The translations under genes and the position numbers were made by a program. A model generated the notes under the pieces. The model was not told the DNA's origin and did no database searches. It saw nothing but the letters and a program-made list of their open reading frames with translations. From Idiomarina xiamenensis 10-D-4 (GTDB taxonomy: Bacteria; Pseudomonadota; Gammaproteobacteria; Enterobacterales; Alteromonadaceae), in assembly GCF_000299895.1 (NCBI RefSeq), contig NZ_AMRG01000012.1, positions 58,814 to 122,813 of the forward strand: a stretch of DNA of 64,000 nt, read 5' to 3'. Shown here in pieces: positions 19,703 to 27,929 of the stretch. Each line of letters begins with the position of its first letter. The stretch's first letter is position 1.

Positions 19703-20703
19703 ATATCGCCCAGCATAGCTTTGACTACGAGTCGCCAGCTGTGCTGGCACATATTAGCGTGTTGCCACTGATTGAGTTATTGCAGCAGCGTCAGATAGGT
19801 TTGCATGAGGTACTCACCGGCACCTGTCTGTTTGCTGAACAACTGGCAAAAGCGAATGCACGTATAACCGTGTCGCAATGGCTACAGGTCATCAATAATA
19901 TCAATCGCCTGTACAGCAACGCTCAACCGAATGATTTGCTCATGCTACTCGCGAGCCAATTAACTGCCCACGCGGCGCTACCCATTGCCCAGCTACTCAA
20001 CAACGCGCCTAATTTACGCTCCATGCTCCACCATTGGCAGCGCTTCAACGTACAATGGCAGCCTTTACAGCAACTCACTTATCATTGTCACCAACAGCTC
20101 TGCGATATTCACTGGCGCCCCACGGTTGGCCTGCACCAACAAGCACAACGCGTTGATGAGCTGAGCGTCAGCTTGATGCTGCGACTACTGAAAAAGTATC
20201 GCTTACAGTCAGGTGTTGTCGCCCTTGAGTGGCCGTATCCGAAGGATCGGCAACATAGCGCCTATCAAGCATTTTGGGGGTTGAATCCGATTTATCAGGG
20301 GCAACGCGTACAACTGCGAATTCAGCGACAGCTGCTCGATCAACCGTTAATCAATACGCGATATCGACAAGCCGCCCTACAACAATGTGAACTGCAGCAG
20401 CGTTTACTCGGCTATCGCCATGGCACCCTAACCATACTTCGCCAAGCTATACAACAACGGCTTCCCATACATTACGAACTTGAACAAGCCGCTAACGAGC
20501 GCCAACTCAGTATCAGTTCGTTAAAGCGCTTATTAAAAAAGCATGGCATGAGTTTTTCAACGCTGAATGATCAATTGCGCTACCATATTGCGCTTAATTC
20601 GTTAGCAAGAGAAAGCAACAGTAAGCGCGTCATTGCACAACAACTTGGTTACAGCGATAAACATAATTTCCGACGAGCTTGGCGACGCTGGGTGAATATT
20701 TGA
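19699..20703 (+). CDS. AraC-family transcriptional regulator with an Arabinose_bd-type N-terminal domain
   Basis: The protein has 334 residues from the ATG at 19699, which overlaps the preceding stop; a longer in-frame extension back to 19591 would lie inside the GGDEF gene and is rejected. The N-terminal 200 residues resemble the OruR/ArgR-type ligand domain (LPLIELLQQRQIGLHEVLTGT, then NDLLMLLASQ). The C-terminal AraC helix-turn-helix region has ANERQLSISSLKRLLKKHGMSFSTL and the second helix pair IAQQLGYSDKHNFRRAWRRW. It is followed, after about 400 bases, by the pilus operon on the same strand, and the phytase receptor diverges upstream. Either could be its target. Confidence 0.86.
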   Translation: MNIAQHSFDYESPAVLAHISVLPLIELLQQRQIGLHEVLTGTCLFAEQLAKANARITVSQWLQVINNINRLYSNAQPNDLLMLLASQLTAHAALPIAQLLNNAPNLRSMLHHWQRFNVQWQPLQQLTYHCHQQLCDIHWRPTVGLHQQAQRVDELSVSLMLRLLKKYRLQSGVVALEWPYPKDRQHSAYQAFWGLNPIYQGQRVQLRIQRQLLDQPLINTRYRQAALQQCELQQRLLGYRHGTLTILRQAIQQRLPIHYELEQAANERQLSISSLKRLLKKHGMSFSTLNDQLRYHIALNSLARESNSKRVIAQQLGYSDKHNFRRAWRRWVNI

Positions 20704-20708
20704 TACTC

Positions 20709-20726
20709 TGACGTCAATTGACGTCA
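20709..20726. repeat. 18-bp perfect palindrome made of two TGACGTCA units
   Basis: TGACGTCAATTGACGTCA is fully self-complementary and contains TGACGTCA twice. It starts five bases after the AraC stop codon and is not followed by a T-run, so an operator is as likely as an RNA hairpin. Its position between the AraC gene and the pilus operon fits a regulatory site, but this is inference. Confidence 0.5.
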
Positions 20727-21104
20727 ACAACAAAAATAAAACAAATTTGAAAATACTGATTTTTATCGACTTAAGCCGCTCCAATGCATGACTCCCGATA
20801 CTTTTTAATTTCTTATTTAGACTATTTTTTTATAAGTAAGTCACTAAAGAAAATCGTGTAGTTCTATCCCATCTTTCTAACCAACTAAAAAAAATAAAAT
20901 CTATTCAAATAGTTACCCCAATCAGTTATAGAGTACTCACCGTTTAAATCACAGATAAAGTACCGCACAAATTCCAATGTTAATTAAAATACTTACGATA
21001 CGCCGTGAAATTAATGATAAATGAGCCAATACTATACTTATAGTTATACATGAAAATGTATTTAACATATTTAAATACAACTAACTACTCTTGGAGTAAT
21101 AGTG
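20727..21104. other. A+T-rich intergenic region before the pilus operon
   Basis: About 380 bases without a credible gene, visibly richer in A and T than the flanking coding DNA. It probably holds the pilus operon promoter and leader, but I could not pick a single convincing -35/-10 pair. Such A+T-rich regions before pilus genes are often bound by H-NS-type silencers, which is only a possibility here. TGGAG at 21092-21096 is the ribosome-binding site of the first pilin gene. Confidence 0.6.
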
Positions 21105-21638
21105 ATGAAAATAACAAAAACCTATGCCACCTTAGCACTGACCTCAACACTATTTTTTGCCGGTCAGCTACAGGCAGATCAAATTACCGGTACGATGGGT
21201 GTTACTGCAGTGATTGGCGACGGCTGCCAAGTCGATAATGTCAGCACCGGCGGTGGTTCTAACGACTTCGGTACATTAGATTTTGGTACATTATCGTCCT
21301 TAACGGCTTATATTGATGCACAGGGCGGTGGTGCTGCGGGTGCCGGTTTCCAGTTTACCTGTACCTCAGGGTTACCTTATCAAATCGGCCTCGATACCGG
21401 CCTATACGCCTCCGGAGGCGATCGCCGCATGTCAGATGGCAGCAACTTTATCCCTTATGAGTTATACCAAGACTCGGCGCGTAGCGTACCTTGGGGCGAA
21501 ATCGGTTCTGCCGACCAGTTAACCTCTAGTGGTACCGGTTCGCAACAAACTCATGTGGTCTACGGCCGTATTCCGCCAACTACAACACCGCCAGCGGGTA
21601 CCTATAACGACACCGTACAAGTCACCGTCACTTGGTAA
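21105..21638 (+). CDS. Spore-coat-U-domain pilin subunit (CsuA/B-like), first of operon
   Basis: The 177-residue secreted protein has a signal peptide ending near GQLQADQ. The mature part is one SCPU domain: an early Cys (IGDGCQVD) and a partner Cys (FQFTCTSGL), the signature FGTLDFGTLSS, the middle DGSNFIPYELYQDS and a C-terminal TYNDTVQVTVTW strand. These proteins are the subunits of archaic Csu-type chaperone-usher pili used for surface attachment. The ATG at 21105 has TGGAG at good spacing; a GTG one codon earlier is less likely. This is probably the major rod subunit, because it is first and preceded by the long control region. Confidence 0.87.
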   Translation: MKITKTYATLALTSTLFFAGQLQADQITGTMGVTAVIGDGCQVDNVSTGGGSNDFGTLDFGTLSSLTAYIDAQGGGAAGAGFQFTCTSGLPYQIGLDTGLYASGGDRRMSDGSNFIPYELYQDSARSVPWGEIGSADQLTSSGTGSQQTHVVYGRIPPTTTPPAGTYNDTVQVTVTW

Positions 21639-21713
21639 TTGGTCAGTGTACTCATAGCGGTAGTTAATCACGGGTTAATTGCCGGTAACGACCACCGATA
21701 GGTTAAACCAGTT

Positions 21714-22262
21714 ATGTTTGGCGCTTTCGTAAATCCCAAAATATCGGCTGTCGGCATAGCCCTGCTAAGCGTCTTTTCAACGTCAAGCAGCCAGGCCGAT
21801 AGCGGCGTTAACGACCGCACCGTGCAACAGAGCAGTGTGGTTCGCCTATCAGTGGCAGCCTATTGTGAGTTTCCGGCAACGGTTGCCGGCGGTGATTTTG
21901 GCAATCTCGACTTTGGTGAGCTAAGCAGCACACAGCAATACCATAGCACTCAATCGCAAATCGGCGCTGGCTCGGTGGTGTTTCGCTGCACCCCGGGCGA
22001 GAGTATTCAGGTACTGATGAATCAAGGCAGCCATGGTAGCTCGATTAATCAACGTCAGATGCAATCTGCGGCCGGAGCCACGCTTGATTACCAGTTATAT
22101 AGTGATGCTCAACGCTCACAAGTTTGGGACAACCAAACCGGCGTCAGCGTCATTGCCAATGGTCAACAGCAAAGTCTGACGGTGTACGGTGAAATCGCGC
22201 CACAAGCAACGCCCGCAGCGGGCACCTACCAAGATCAAGTTACCGTCACCATTGTGTATTAA
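21714..22262 (+). CDS. Spore-coat-U-domain pilin subunit, second of operon
   Basis: The 182-residue SCPU protein is a paralogue of the preceding gene. It has a signal peptide (SSSQADS), Cys in AAYCEF and FRCTPG, the signature FGNLDFGELSS and the ending GTYQDQVTVTIVY. It is probably a minor or adaptor subunit of the same pilus (CsuA or CsuB position). The gap of 75 bases after the first subunit gene shows no strong terminator. Confidence 0.85.
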   Translation: MFGAFVNPKISAVGIALLSVFSTSSSQADSGVNDRTVQQSSVVRLSVAAYCEFPATVAGGDFGNLDFGELSSTQQYHSTQSQIGAGSVVFRCTPGESIQVLMNQGSHGSSINQRQMQSAAGATLDYQLYSDAQRSQVWDNQTGVSVIANGQQQSLTVYGEIAPQATPAAGTYQDQVTVTIVY

Positions 22263-22294
22263 ATGACTTAGCAGTAGCTATAGGGATCACTTGT

Positions 22295-23167
22295 ATGTTG
22301 TCATCGGGTCGATTTTTAGGAAGTGTTTGTCTGGCGCTTTCGCTATTCATAGCGAGCCCTGTCAGTCGCGCAGAAAGTCTGCTAATTTGGCCATTGATGC
22401 CGACCCTCGCCAGCGGCGCCAAATCGGTAGCGATTCATATTGAAAATACCGGTCAAACATCAAGAACACTGCAGTTTCGGGTTTTACAGTGGCAGCAGCC
22501 GAACCATACCGATCACGGCTGGGATAGCACGGGTAGACATGAAACCTATCACCAACAGCAACGAGTTATTGCAAGCCCACCGGTGGCAACGATAGCGCCA
22601 GAAAGTACGCAACTGATCCGCCTAGTTTATTTTCAAGGAACAGTACCTGAAGCTGAACAGGAGCAAGCATATCGCGTGCTTATTGACGACATCACACCAA
22701 TTGCCGCTGATAACGACAATGCCTTTAATTTTCGCATGCGTTATTCCGTGCCACTGTTTTTATCACGGCCGCAAACCGTACCCATGCCTAAAAAAACCGG
22801 CAGCTACAGCGATTATCTGAACGAGCACATCAATGTTTATTGTCGTGCCATTGATGATGAGACTGCCGAATTACATATCCATAATCATGGCGCCGTGCAC
22901 CTGCGTTTAGCGCAGTTACAGGTGTTGGGAGCCGAGCAACAAACCCTATTCCATAATGGTGAGGGACTATTTGGCTATGTTTTGCCTGGTGCTAAACAGC
23001 GTTGGCAACTGCCGGTCAGTTGTAACCAGCTACAGCAAGGCGAACTTAATGCCCGCGCGCATCAAGTGTCGCTGCAAATGGATGTGCAACCGCACTTCCG
23101 CTCACCGGTTAACGATGATGAAGATGAAGAGGAACTGACCAATGAACTCAGTGCCGTTACCGATTAA
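22295..23167 (+). CDS. Periplasmic pilus chaperone (CsuC/PapD-like)
   Basis: The 290-residue protein has a signal peptide (ASPVSRAES) and a PapD-type immunoglobulin fold: the N-terminal domain with IWPLMPTLASGAKSVAIHIENTGQ and the F1-G1 edge around PVATIAPESTQLIRLVYF, then YRVLIDDI and a second domain. It would bind each SCPU subunit by donor-strand complementation and deliver it to the usher. An acidic tail (DDEDEEE) extends beyond the normal chaperone end; its role is unknown. The start is preceded by a rather distant GGGA. Confidence 0.88.
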   Translation: MLSSGRFLGSVCLALSLFIASPVSRAESLLIWPLMPTLASGAKSVAIHIENTGQTSRTLQFRVLQWQQPNHTDHGWDSTGRHETYHQQQRVIASPPVATIAPESTQLIRLVYFQGTVPEAEQEQAYRVLIDDITPIAADNDNAFNFRMRYSVPLFLSRPQTVPMPKKTGSYSDYLNEHINVYCRAIDDETAELHIHNHGAVHLRLAQLQVLGAEQQTLFHNGEGLFGYVLPGAKQRWQLPVSCNQLQQGELNARAHQVSLQMDVQPHFRSPVNDDEDEEELTNELSAVTD

Positions 23168-23191
23168 TACTGCAGCTAGTCTAGCCTCATT

Positions 23192-25471
23192 ATGCGCTTA
23201 CAACGTTATTGGTTGCTCATGATGCTGGTCGCTTTCAGTCAGCGCAGCTATGCCGAATTGCTGTTTCTGGACGTTTACATTAACCGCTGGAATAGTGGTG
23301 TACAATTGATGGTGGAGCAACAGCAGGATCAATTACTACTAGACGCCCAGCCACTCCGGCAATTACTGCCCAACTTACCCATCGCCACCGGTGATCGCGT
23401 CGACATCAATAATTTACCGCTGCAAGATTATCGTTATGACAGCAGCACGCAGCGGCTCTACTTGACGATCGAAGAGCAGTACCTACCGTTGCAACGTATT
23501 CGCCAACAAATTCAGCGTCAGCAACAGATTCCCTACAGTCAAGCCGACGCGGTTTGGTTAAATTATGATGCAGTGGCTGACAAGTCACTGAACAGTAGTG
23601 ATTATTTAACCGGCTTAAATCTCGACTTCAATAGTTATTGGCAAGGTTGGCAATTTAATCATCAACACATATTGCGTTATAGCGACAGTGACGGCTATAG
23701 CAACGTACGTTTAAATACCACACTGCAATTTGATGACAACGAGCGTACCGAATCATGGCTAGTCGGCGACTTTGTGACACGTTCGCCGAGTTGGGCGCGC
23801 AGTTACCGCGTCGCGGGTATCAGTTGGGGTAAACAATATGCCTTGCGACCCGATTTGGTCACCCACCCCTTACCCAACTTTAGCGGTAGTGCGGCAGTAC
23901 CCTCGACCACCGACTTATTTATCAACGGCCTGCAACGCGCCAGTAGCGATTTTGTACCCGGCCCTTTTAGCATCGAGACACAACCCTTTATATCCGGTGC
24001 TGGTGTTGCCACCTTAGTCAGTACCGATATGTTCGGTCGCACTACCCAAATCGAACAACCCTTTTATGTCTCGCGCACGCTACTTGCTGACGGTTTAACC
24101 GATTATAACTTTAGTCTGGGTTACTTGCGTGACGGTTTTACCGAAAGTGGTAGCAACTACCAACCTAATCCCGTATTGAATGCCAGCTACCGCTACGGTG
24201 TTAACAACATGACCACGCTGGGTAGCTACCTAGAAAGCGACCATCAATACGCCAACATCGGTATCGAATGGCAACAACTGCTTGGCCGCTGGGGTGAAAT
24301 CGCCATTGCCTATCGACAGGGGCTGGGTAATAGCGACGGCCATACGGGTACCATTAGCTACGAATATATTAGTCGGCGCTTTAGCGTTGGTGTGCGACAT
24401 AGCCAACGTAACGCCAGCTTCGACGATGTTCTCAGTGCTCGCGAAGGCACCATGCTGCCTGAACAAACCAGTCAGGCTAACCTCACCTATAACTGGCAAC
24501 GTTATGGCGCTGCATCCATTGCTTATATCAGGCAGCGCGGCAGCCGATTTGGCGATAATGAACTCTATACCGCCAGCTATAGCTATGCCCCCAGCCGCGA
24601 CTGGGCCTTTTTTATCAGCGCCAGTAAAGACGTCAGTAACGGTGCTTATGCAATAAGCCTAAATATCAGCGTGCAGTTAGATAGCCAAAACAACCTCACC
24701 GTTACACAAAACAGCGACACCGGTGATAGTAGCTATCAACGCTATCGTTATAGTCACGGTAACGATAATTATCGTGGCTGGCGCTACAGTGTATCGCAGA
24801 CCACTGGACTTATGCATAACCAAACGCAGGGGCTGGTTAACTGGCAAGGCGATAATTTTCAGGCCTACTTGGGTGGTAGTGGCCAAGCCGATGACTATCG
24901 CTTGTATAGCGGCGTGCGTGGTGGCGTCATTGGCATTGCTGGTGACACCTGGTTAACGCGCCCGGTCAGTCAGTCATTTGCTTTAGTCAGCAGCGATTCG
25001 GCAGCTATGCCGGTGTATTTATCTAACCATTTGGTGGGCGAGACCAATGAAGACGGCCAGTTACTTGTCCCTGAACTGGTGGCAAACTTACCCAATAAAG
25101 TCAGTATCGACCCGTTAGGACTGCCCGCCGATCATGTCATCACCGATACCGAAAAATGGGTTCGGCCAGCGGGCATGACCGGCGTCCATATTCACTTTGA
25201 CGTCGAGCAAATTCAACCGGCACTACTAGCGGTACGGCTTGATACCGGTGAAACCTTGCCCATCAGCAGTATTGTCGGCAACGCCGAGCAACAAACCATT
25301 AGCGGCTGGCAAGGGCTGGTTTATTTAGCGCAACAACCGCAACAATCGCAACTAGCGGTCGAGCTGCCCGACGGCCGCCGTTGCCTGATAGACTTAAGTC
25401 AGGTGAGTCAATTTAGTCAAGTACAAGCCAATGAAGTCACGTGCCACTTAGTCAAACGGAGTCGACCATGA
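23192..25471 (+). CDS. Outer-membrane usher of the Csu-type pilus
   Basis: The 759-residue protein has a signal peptide (SQRSYAEL), an N-terminal subunit-chaperone recognition domain (LFLDVYINRWNSG), a large translocation pore with plug insertion (LPNFSGSAAVPSTTDLFINGLQ) and C-terminal domains (VYLSNHLVGETNEDGQLLVPEL, DPLGLPADH). It is the FimD/PapC-family pore that assembles and secretes the pilus fibre. Length is typical of archaic ushers. Its TGA overlaps the ATG of the tip gene (ATGA), giving tight coupling. Confidence 0.93.
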   Translation: MRLQRYWLLMMLVAFSQRSYAELLFLDVYINRWNSGVQLMVEQQQDQLLLDAQPLRQLLPNLPIATGDRVDINNLPLQDYRYDSSTQRLYLTIEEQYLPLQRIRQQIQRQQQIPYSQADAVWLNYDAVADKSLNSSDYLTGLNLDFNSYWQGWQFNHQHILRYSDSDGYSNVRLNTTLQFDDNERTESWLVGDFVTRSPSWARSYRVAGISWGKQYALRPDLVTHPLPNFSGSAAVPSTTDLFINGLQRASSDFVPGPFSIETQPFISGAGVATLVSTDMFGRTTQIEQPFYVSRTLLADGLTDYNFSLGYLRDGFTESGSNYQPNPVLNASYRYGVNNMTTLGSYLESDHQYANIGIEWQQLLGRWGEIAIAYRQGLGNSDGHTGTISYEYISRRFSVGVRHSQRNASFDDVLSAREGTMLPEQTSQANLTYNWQRYGAASIAYIRQRGSRFGDNELYTASYSYAPSRDWAFFISASKDVSNGAYAISLNISVQLDSQNNLTVTQNSDTGDSSYQRYRYSHGNDNYRGWRYSVSQTTGLMHNQTQGLVNWQGDNFQAYLGGSGQADDYRLYSGVRGGVIGIAGDTWLTRPVSQSFALVSSDSAAMPVYLSNHLVGETNEDGQLLVPELVANLPNKVSIDPLGLPADHVITDTEKWVRPAGMTGVHIHFDVEQIQPALLAVRLDTGETLPISSIVGNAEQQTISGWQGLVYLAQQPQQSQLAVELPDGRRCLIDLSQVSQFSQVQANEVTCHLVKRSRP

Positions 25472-26397
25472 TACGTCGACTACGTTTGCTAGGGTTGTTA
25501 CTCGCATTGGCGGTTGCTCCGATGGCACAAGCGGTTTGTGTAGCGCAACCACCAGCGGCGGTGAGCCTGGGAAATCAAGTGCCGTCAAGCAGCGTGCGCG
25601 ACGGCAGCTTGAACAGCAATGGTGCCGTTTTTATTAGCTGTAGCCAACTGATTAGTCTTAACTTACTGGCGCCAACCGATCTCAGTTATACCGTCACCGC
25701 CAGCACCAATAATTTTCAACTGCGTAGTAGTCAGGGTTATAACATCCCCTATCAGCTCTCTAGCCAAGCTAATTTTGCGCAAATCATCGATCAAGTTGGC
25801 GAGGGCTATAGCAGTATGAATAGCATTATTCTATCGGTGCAGATCGGTTCAGGCTTACGCATTCCGATGTATTTACGCACGCTCCCGACCAACACCCCAA
25901 GTGGCACCTTTAGCGATCAGTTAACCATCCAATTTAACGGCTCCATCTGTTTGATCCGCGTGGGTTCCATTTGTACCTTGCGAGAAAACCTTAACAATGC
26001 GATAACCTTGAACGTACAATTGACGGTCGATAAAACCTGTTCCCTAACGGCCAGTACCTTATTCGACCTAGGCGAGTACGGATTACTGGATAACGTACCA
26101 GCGCTGCCGATGAATATCGACATTAACTGCACCCGCACCGAAGGCTATCAACTGTATATCGACAATGGCACATACTACGATGGCAGTTGGCGACGCCTAC
26201 AAAATGCAGCAGGAAACTTTATTAATTACCATATTTATCATCCGCAAAATAATACCAGCTTAGATATCAACAACCCGATCACCGCAGTAGGCAGTGGCAC
26301 TACTCAGCGCCATCAACCACTCATTCAGTTGGCGCCCAACCAACAAGCGGCTGTCGGTGTATACCAAGATACCGTCTTGATCACCGTCAGTTATTAG
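25468..26397 (+). CDS. Two-domain SCPU tip protein (CsuE-like)
   Basis: The 309-residue protein starts at the ATG overlapping the usher stop, with GGAG upstream. A signal peptide ends near AQAVC. Two SCPU domains follow: the first about residues 20-180, ending LTIQFNGSICLI, the second about 185-309, with KTCSLTASTLFDLGEYG and the terminal GVYQDTVLITVSY. Two domains and last position in the operon are the hallmarks of CsuE-type tip adhesins, whose outer domain makes hydrophobic contact with surfaces. Confidence 0.86.
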   Translation: MIRRLRLLGLLLALAVAPMAQAVCVAQPPAAVSLGNQVPSSSVRDGSLNSNGAVFISCSQLISLNLLAPTDLSYTVTASTNNFQLRSSQGYNIPYQLSSQANFAQIIDQVGEGYSSMNSIILSVQIGSGLRIPMYLRTLPTNTPSGTFSDQLTIQFNGSICLIRVGSICTLRENLNNAITLNVQLTVDKTCSLTASTLFDLGEYGLLDNVPALPMNIDINCTRTEGYQLYIDNGTYYDGSWRRLQNAAGNFINYHIYHPQNNTSLDINNPITAVGSGTTQRHQPLIQLAPNQQAAVGVYQDTVLITVSY

Positions 26398-26475
26398 CAT
26401 CCACAACGCATAGGCAACTATGCCTGATCCGGCTTTTCCGTTATGCTACGGGTAATAAAAAAAGCAGGTCAAATA

Positions 26476-27852
26476 ATGCTCCGAAGTTTACTCAGCCAAC
26501 ACAAATCGTTTTCGCTATTAACCGTTATCATGATGTTTATCGGTTCAACAATGGTTATTGAATATGTCCAAAAACTATCCAATGATCGCGCCGAACAACT
26601 GCAACGCAGCGAAGCGATTAACTTACTGTCTGCGCTGCGCGCGGAAATTGAGGGCGAAGTCAATGCCGTGCTGCACTCCGCGCGTTCGTTGGTGACCTAC
26701 ATTGCGGTTAACCCCGATAGCCAAGCGAAAGACTGGCGTGATCTTGCCAATGAGGCGTTTCGCAGTAGCCGTCATGTACTCAGTATTAGTATCGCCCCCG
26801 ATAACGTGATCAGCTTTGTTTATCCATTATTAGGCAACGAAGAGTTGATTGGCCGTAGCTATCAAAGTGCAGTTAACCGTTGGCTGCCACCGGAGATGAG
26901 TGAGCAGCATTACGCTTCGATTAAGGTGTTAGGTCCGATGCCGCTGGCGCGCGGCGGTTTAGGCTTAGTCGCGCATACCCCCATTTTCACCAACCACGTC
27001 ATTTATGCCAAGCGCCAATGGGGTCAGGCTGTGGTGATCATCAGCCTGCAGTCAATTTTAGCGTCTGGTAGCACCATGCTGAATAGCGATAATTTTACCA
27101 TCGCCATTCGAGGCGTTGACGGTTTAGGTGCCGATGGCGATGTGTTTTATGGCTCTGAAGCAACCTTCGAGCGTGCGGTTGCGTCATTAAACGTGAGCTT
27201 TCCAAACGGCAACTGGCTGTTGGCAGCAACGCCCAAACGTAGCAGCTTAAGTTGGCTTGAAGCCAACAGCGTACGACTTGCTGGCTATCCCATGGTGGTT
27301 TTATTGCTCGGCTTACTGTGGGCATTTTTAGCGCTTTACCGGGAGACTCATGGCGAGGCTCGACGCGATCCGTTAACCGGCTTAGCCAATCGGCGTCAAC
27401 TGATGGATCGATTGTATCGTCGCCATGCCAGCGGCAATAGCTTTACCCTGCTGTATATTGATTTAAACAGCTTCAAACCCATCAATGACCGACTCGGTCA
27501 CCACGCTGGTGATAACTACCTGCGCGCGGTTGCCGAGGTACTACGACAAACCTTTATTCAAGCCGATACTGTTGCCCGTACCGGTGGTGATGAATTTGTC
27601 GTGTTGTTTGCCAGTAAAAACGGTGCGCGAAAAAATACGACTGAGACGAATGCGTTATGCCAACAACTCACGCAAGCGTTTGCGGACAAGACGGTCATAT
27701 TGCATGGCGAAAGCTTTGTCATTCAAGCCAGCATTGGCTGGGCCAACTATCCCGACGATGCGGCTGATATTGATGGCCTGCTCAATATCGCCGACCAGCG
27801 CATGTACGCACAAAAGCGTACCAACAAAGAAAAAGCTAAACAGTCTATTTAG
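26476..27852 (+). CDS. CHASE-domain diguanylate cyclase
   Basis: The 458-residue inner-membrane protein has a transmembrane helix (about 10-35), a periplasmic CHASE-type ligand domain (about 50-260), a second helix (about 270-290) and a cytoplasmic GGDEF domain starting ARRDPLTGLANRRQL with RTGGDEFVVLF. The catalytic signature is complete, so it should make c-di-GMP from two GTP. The RxxD inhibitory site is absent (the Arg position is Ile), so product inhibition is probably weak. I chose the ATG at 26476, with AGG upstream, over one 11 codons earlier without a ribosome-binding site. It directly follows the pilus operon, which suggests a role in attachment. Confidence 0.88.
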   Translation: MLRSLLSQHKSFSLLTVIMMFIGSTMVIEYVQKLSNDRAEQLQRSEAINLLSALRAEIEGEVNAVLHSARSLVTYIAVNPDSQAKDWRDLANEAFRSSRHVLSISIAPDNVISFVYPLLGNEELIGRSYQSAVNRWLPPEMSEQHYASIKVLGPMPLARGGLGLVAHTPIFTNHVIYAKRQWGQAVVIISLQSILASGSTMLNSDNFTIAIRGVDGLGADGDVFYGSEATFERAVASLNVSFPNGNWLLAATPKRSSLSWLEANSVRLAGYPMVVLLLGLLWAFLALYRETHGEARRDPLTGLANRRQLMDRLYRRHASGNSFTLLYIDLNSFKPINDRLGHHAGDNYLRAVAEVLRQTFIQADTVARTGGDEFVVLFASKNGARKNTTETNALCQQLTQAFADKTVILHGESFVIQASIGWANYPDDAADIDGLLNIADQRMYAQKRTNKEKAKQSI

Positions 27853-27875
27853 TTTTATTAACAAAAACCTTGAAA

Positions 27876-27890
27876 TGATAACGATTTGCA
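27876..27890. promoter_or_regulatory. Candidate Fur box before the siderophore receptor
   Basis: TGATAAC-G-ATTTGCA matches 11 of 14 half-site positions of the Fur 7-1-7 consensus TGATAAT-N-ATTATCA. It lies about 40 bases upstream of the receptor ATG, where repression by Fe-Fur would block transcription. The family of the downstream gene supports it. Confidence 0.7.
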
Positions 27891-27929
27891 TTTAGATTGT
27901 TGCGCATCATTCATAGACGGTTTTTTGTT

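Noticed and set aside
24282..24656. Open frame of 124 residues inside the usher gene, plus strand
   Set aside because: The usher frame is a full-length family member here; this is a shadow with low-complexity Ala/Val content.
24677..24956. Repetitive Val/Thr/Ile open frames on both strands
   Set aside because: They are the back-translation of the beta-strand-rich usher region in other frames.
27485..27895. Open frame of 136 residues, plus strand
   Set aside because: It lies in the GGDEF domain of the CHASE cyclase in a shifted frame, and the cyclase motif GGDEF is intact in the main frame.
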